The notes under the pieces: model-generated
Database searches by the model: none
What the model saw: only the letters and a program-made list of their open reading frames with translations
What the model was told of the DNA's origin: nothing
Source: Clostridiales bacterium DTU023
Lineage (GTDB): Bacteria; Bacillota; Clostridia; Saccharofermentanales; DTU023
DNA length: 7,341 nt
Reading direction: 5' to 3'
Assembly: GCA_001512945.1 (NCBI GenBank)
Contig: LFTF01000025.1
Coordinates: forward strand, 4,284 to 11,624
Translations under genes and position numbers: made by a program
Shown here: positions 6,794 through 7,341 of the stretch, piece after piece
Position numbering within the stretch: position 1 is the first letter of the stretch
Layout: each line of letters begins with the position of its first letter

Positions 6794-7341
6794 TTGGGAC
6801 TTATTTCACAACAATCCATTGAATCGGTGATCAACGCTAACGACATCGTTGAGGTTGTGTCTTCCTATGTTCGCCTTGAAAAGAGAAGTTCTCTGAATCT
6901 GTTTGGGCTATGTCCTTTTCACGAAGAAAAAACTCCTTCATTTAGCGTATCACCCGGTAAACAGATATTCTACTGTTTTGGCTGTCAAAAGGGTGGAAAC
7001 GTCATCAAATTTATTCAGGAAATCGAACATGTTTCGTATCCGGAAGCGATTCGACGTCTGGCAGACAAGGCTGGAATCACAATCGAAGAATCGGGAGACG
7101 ATTCCTGGAAAGAAAAATACGAGCGTGATAATCTTGTTTATGAAGCATTGCTTGAAGCGGCCCGTTTCTTCTATTCTAGATTGGAAGATGCAGAGGGAAC
7201 TGAAGCGCGAAACTATCTTGAACAGCGCGGAATCTCTAAATCACTTTACCGTAAGTATGGATTGGGATACGCGCCTAAACAAGGTCAGGCGATGTATGAC
7301 TGGCTTGCAAAAAAAGGGATTGCTGACCAGGTGATGCTTGA
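6794..7341 (+). CDS. dnaG: DNA primase DnaG, 5' part (zinc-binding domain and start of polymerase domain)
   Basis: DnaG makes the RNA primers for DNA replication together with the replicative helicase. Only the first 182 codons are present out of about 600, and the frame stays open at the right edge. The protein begins LISQQSIESVINANDIVEVV, a usual primase N-terminus. It carries the CHC2 zinc site at C40 and H43 (GLCPFHEEKTPSFSVSP) and C61 and C64 (FYCFGCQKGGN), the same positions as in Bacillus primases. The start must be TTG 6794, because an in-frame TAA lies at 6788-6790 and no other start codon falls before the conserved residues. The linker and the beginning of the catalytic core (LEQRGISKSLYRKYGLGYAP) follow; the Toprim motifs lie outside the window. 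It is separated from yajC by a strong terminator and probably has its own promoter. In many bacteria rpoD is the next gene. Confidence 0.95.
   Translation, partial: MGLISQQSIESVINANDIVEVVSSYVRLEKRSSLNLFGLCPFHEEKTPSFSVSPGKQIFYCFGCQKGGNVIKFIQEIEHVSYPEAIRRLADKAGITIEESGDDSWKEKYERDNLVYEALLEAARFFYSRLEDAEGTEARNYLEQRGISKSLYRKYGLGYAPKQGQAMYDWLAKKGIADQVML

Noticed and set aside
6903..7334. Plus-strand open frame of 143 codons
   Set aside because: It is in another frame within dnaG. The dnaG frame carries the complete CHC2 zinc site and family sequence, whereas this one gives a low-complexity basic product without family features.
1..7341. CRISPR array, insertion sequence, prophage, tRNA/rRNA or a new defence-type system
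   Set aside because: No direct repeat series, transposase, terminal inverted repeats, tRNA-like fold or unknown long gene was seen. All well-supported genes are known housekeeping families.

Overview
The window is an ordinary chromosomal stretch of a Gram-positive-type bacterium, most likely Bacillota (Bacilli side). All complete genes read left to right. The pointers are a dprA-topA-trmFO order, the folate/FAD-dependent TrmFO, strong purine-rich Shine-Dalgarno sites, TTG start codons, and sigma-A-type promoters with TTGACA and TATAAT boxes. Base composition looks near 50% GC by eye. An Alicyclobacillaceae-like lineage is possible, but that is a guess from gene order and style, not something the sequence proves.

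Layout. Positions 1-169 hold the C-terminal winged-helix end of a protein, probably DprA. A near-consensus promoter (179-207) starts nine bases after its stop and drives topA (241-2418, DNA topoisomerase I). trmFO (2437-3816, tRNA m5U54 methyltransferase) follows after 18 nt, then queA (3848-5002) and tgt (5005-6138) with gaps of 31 and 2 nt. These four genes look like one transcription unit. A 129-nt gap (6139-6267) contains a hairpin and a weak promoter candidate. It is followed by yajC (6268-6618), which has an excellent ribosome binding site. A 175-nt gap (6619-6793) contains a small inverted repeat, a clear intrinsic terminator (6674-6706) and two overlapping promoter candidates. It leads to the first 182 codons of dnaG (from 6794, TTG start), which runs off the right edge.

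How the genes work together. topA and dnaG serve DNA topology and replication, and dprA serves DNA uptake and recombination. trmFO, queA and tgt modify tRNA: TrmFO makes ribothymidine at position 54, Tgt inserts preQ1 at wobble position 34, and QueA converts that base to epoxyqueuosine. yajC encodes the small membrane partner of the SecDF translocase. The queA-tgt-yajC block is conserved in many bacteria.

No previously undescribed system is visible. Every long reading frame with good support belongs to a well-known housekeeping family with its key residues intact. The points worth a second look are the joining of usually separate gene blocks, the weak start region and extended ends of queA, the overlapping promoters and small RNA structures before dnaG, and the hairpin/promoter region before yajC.
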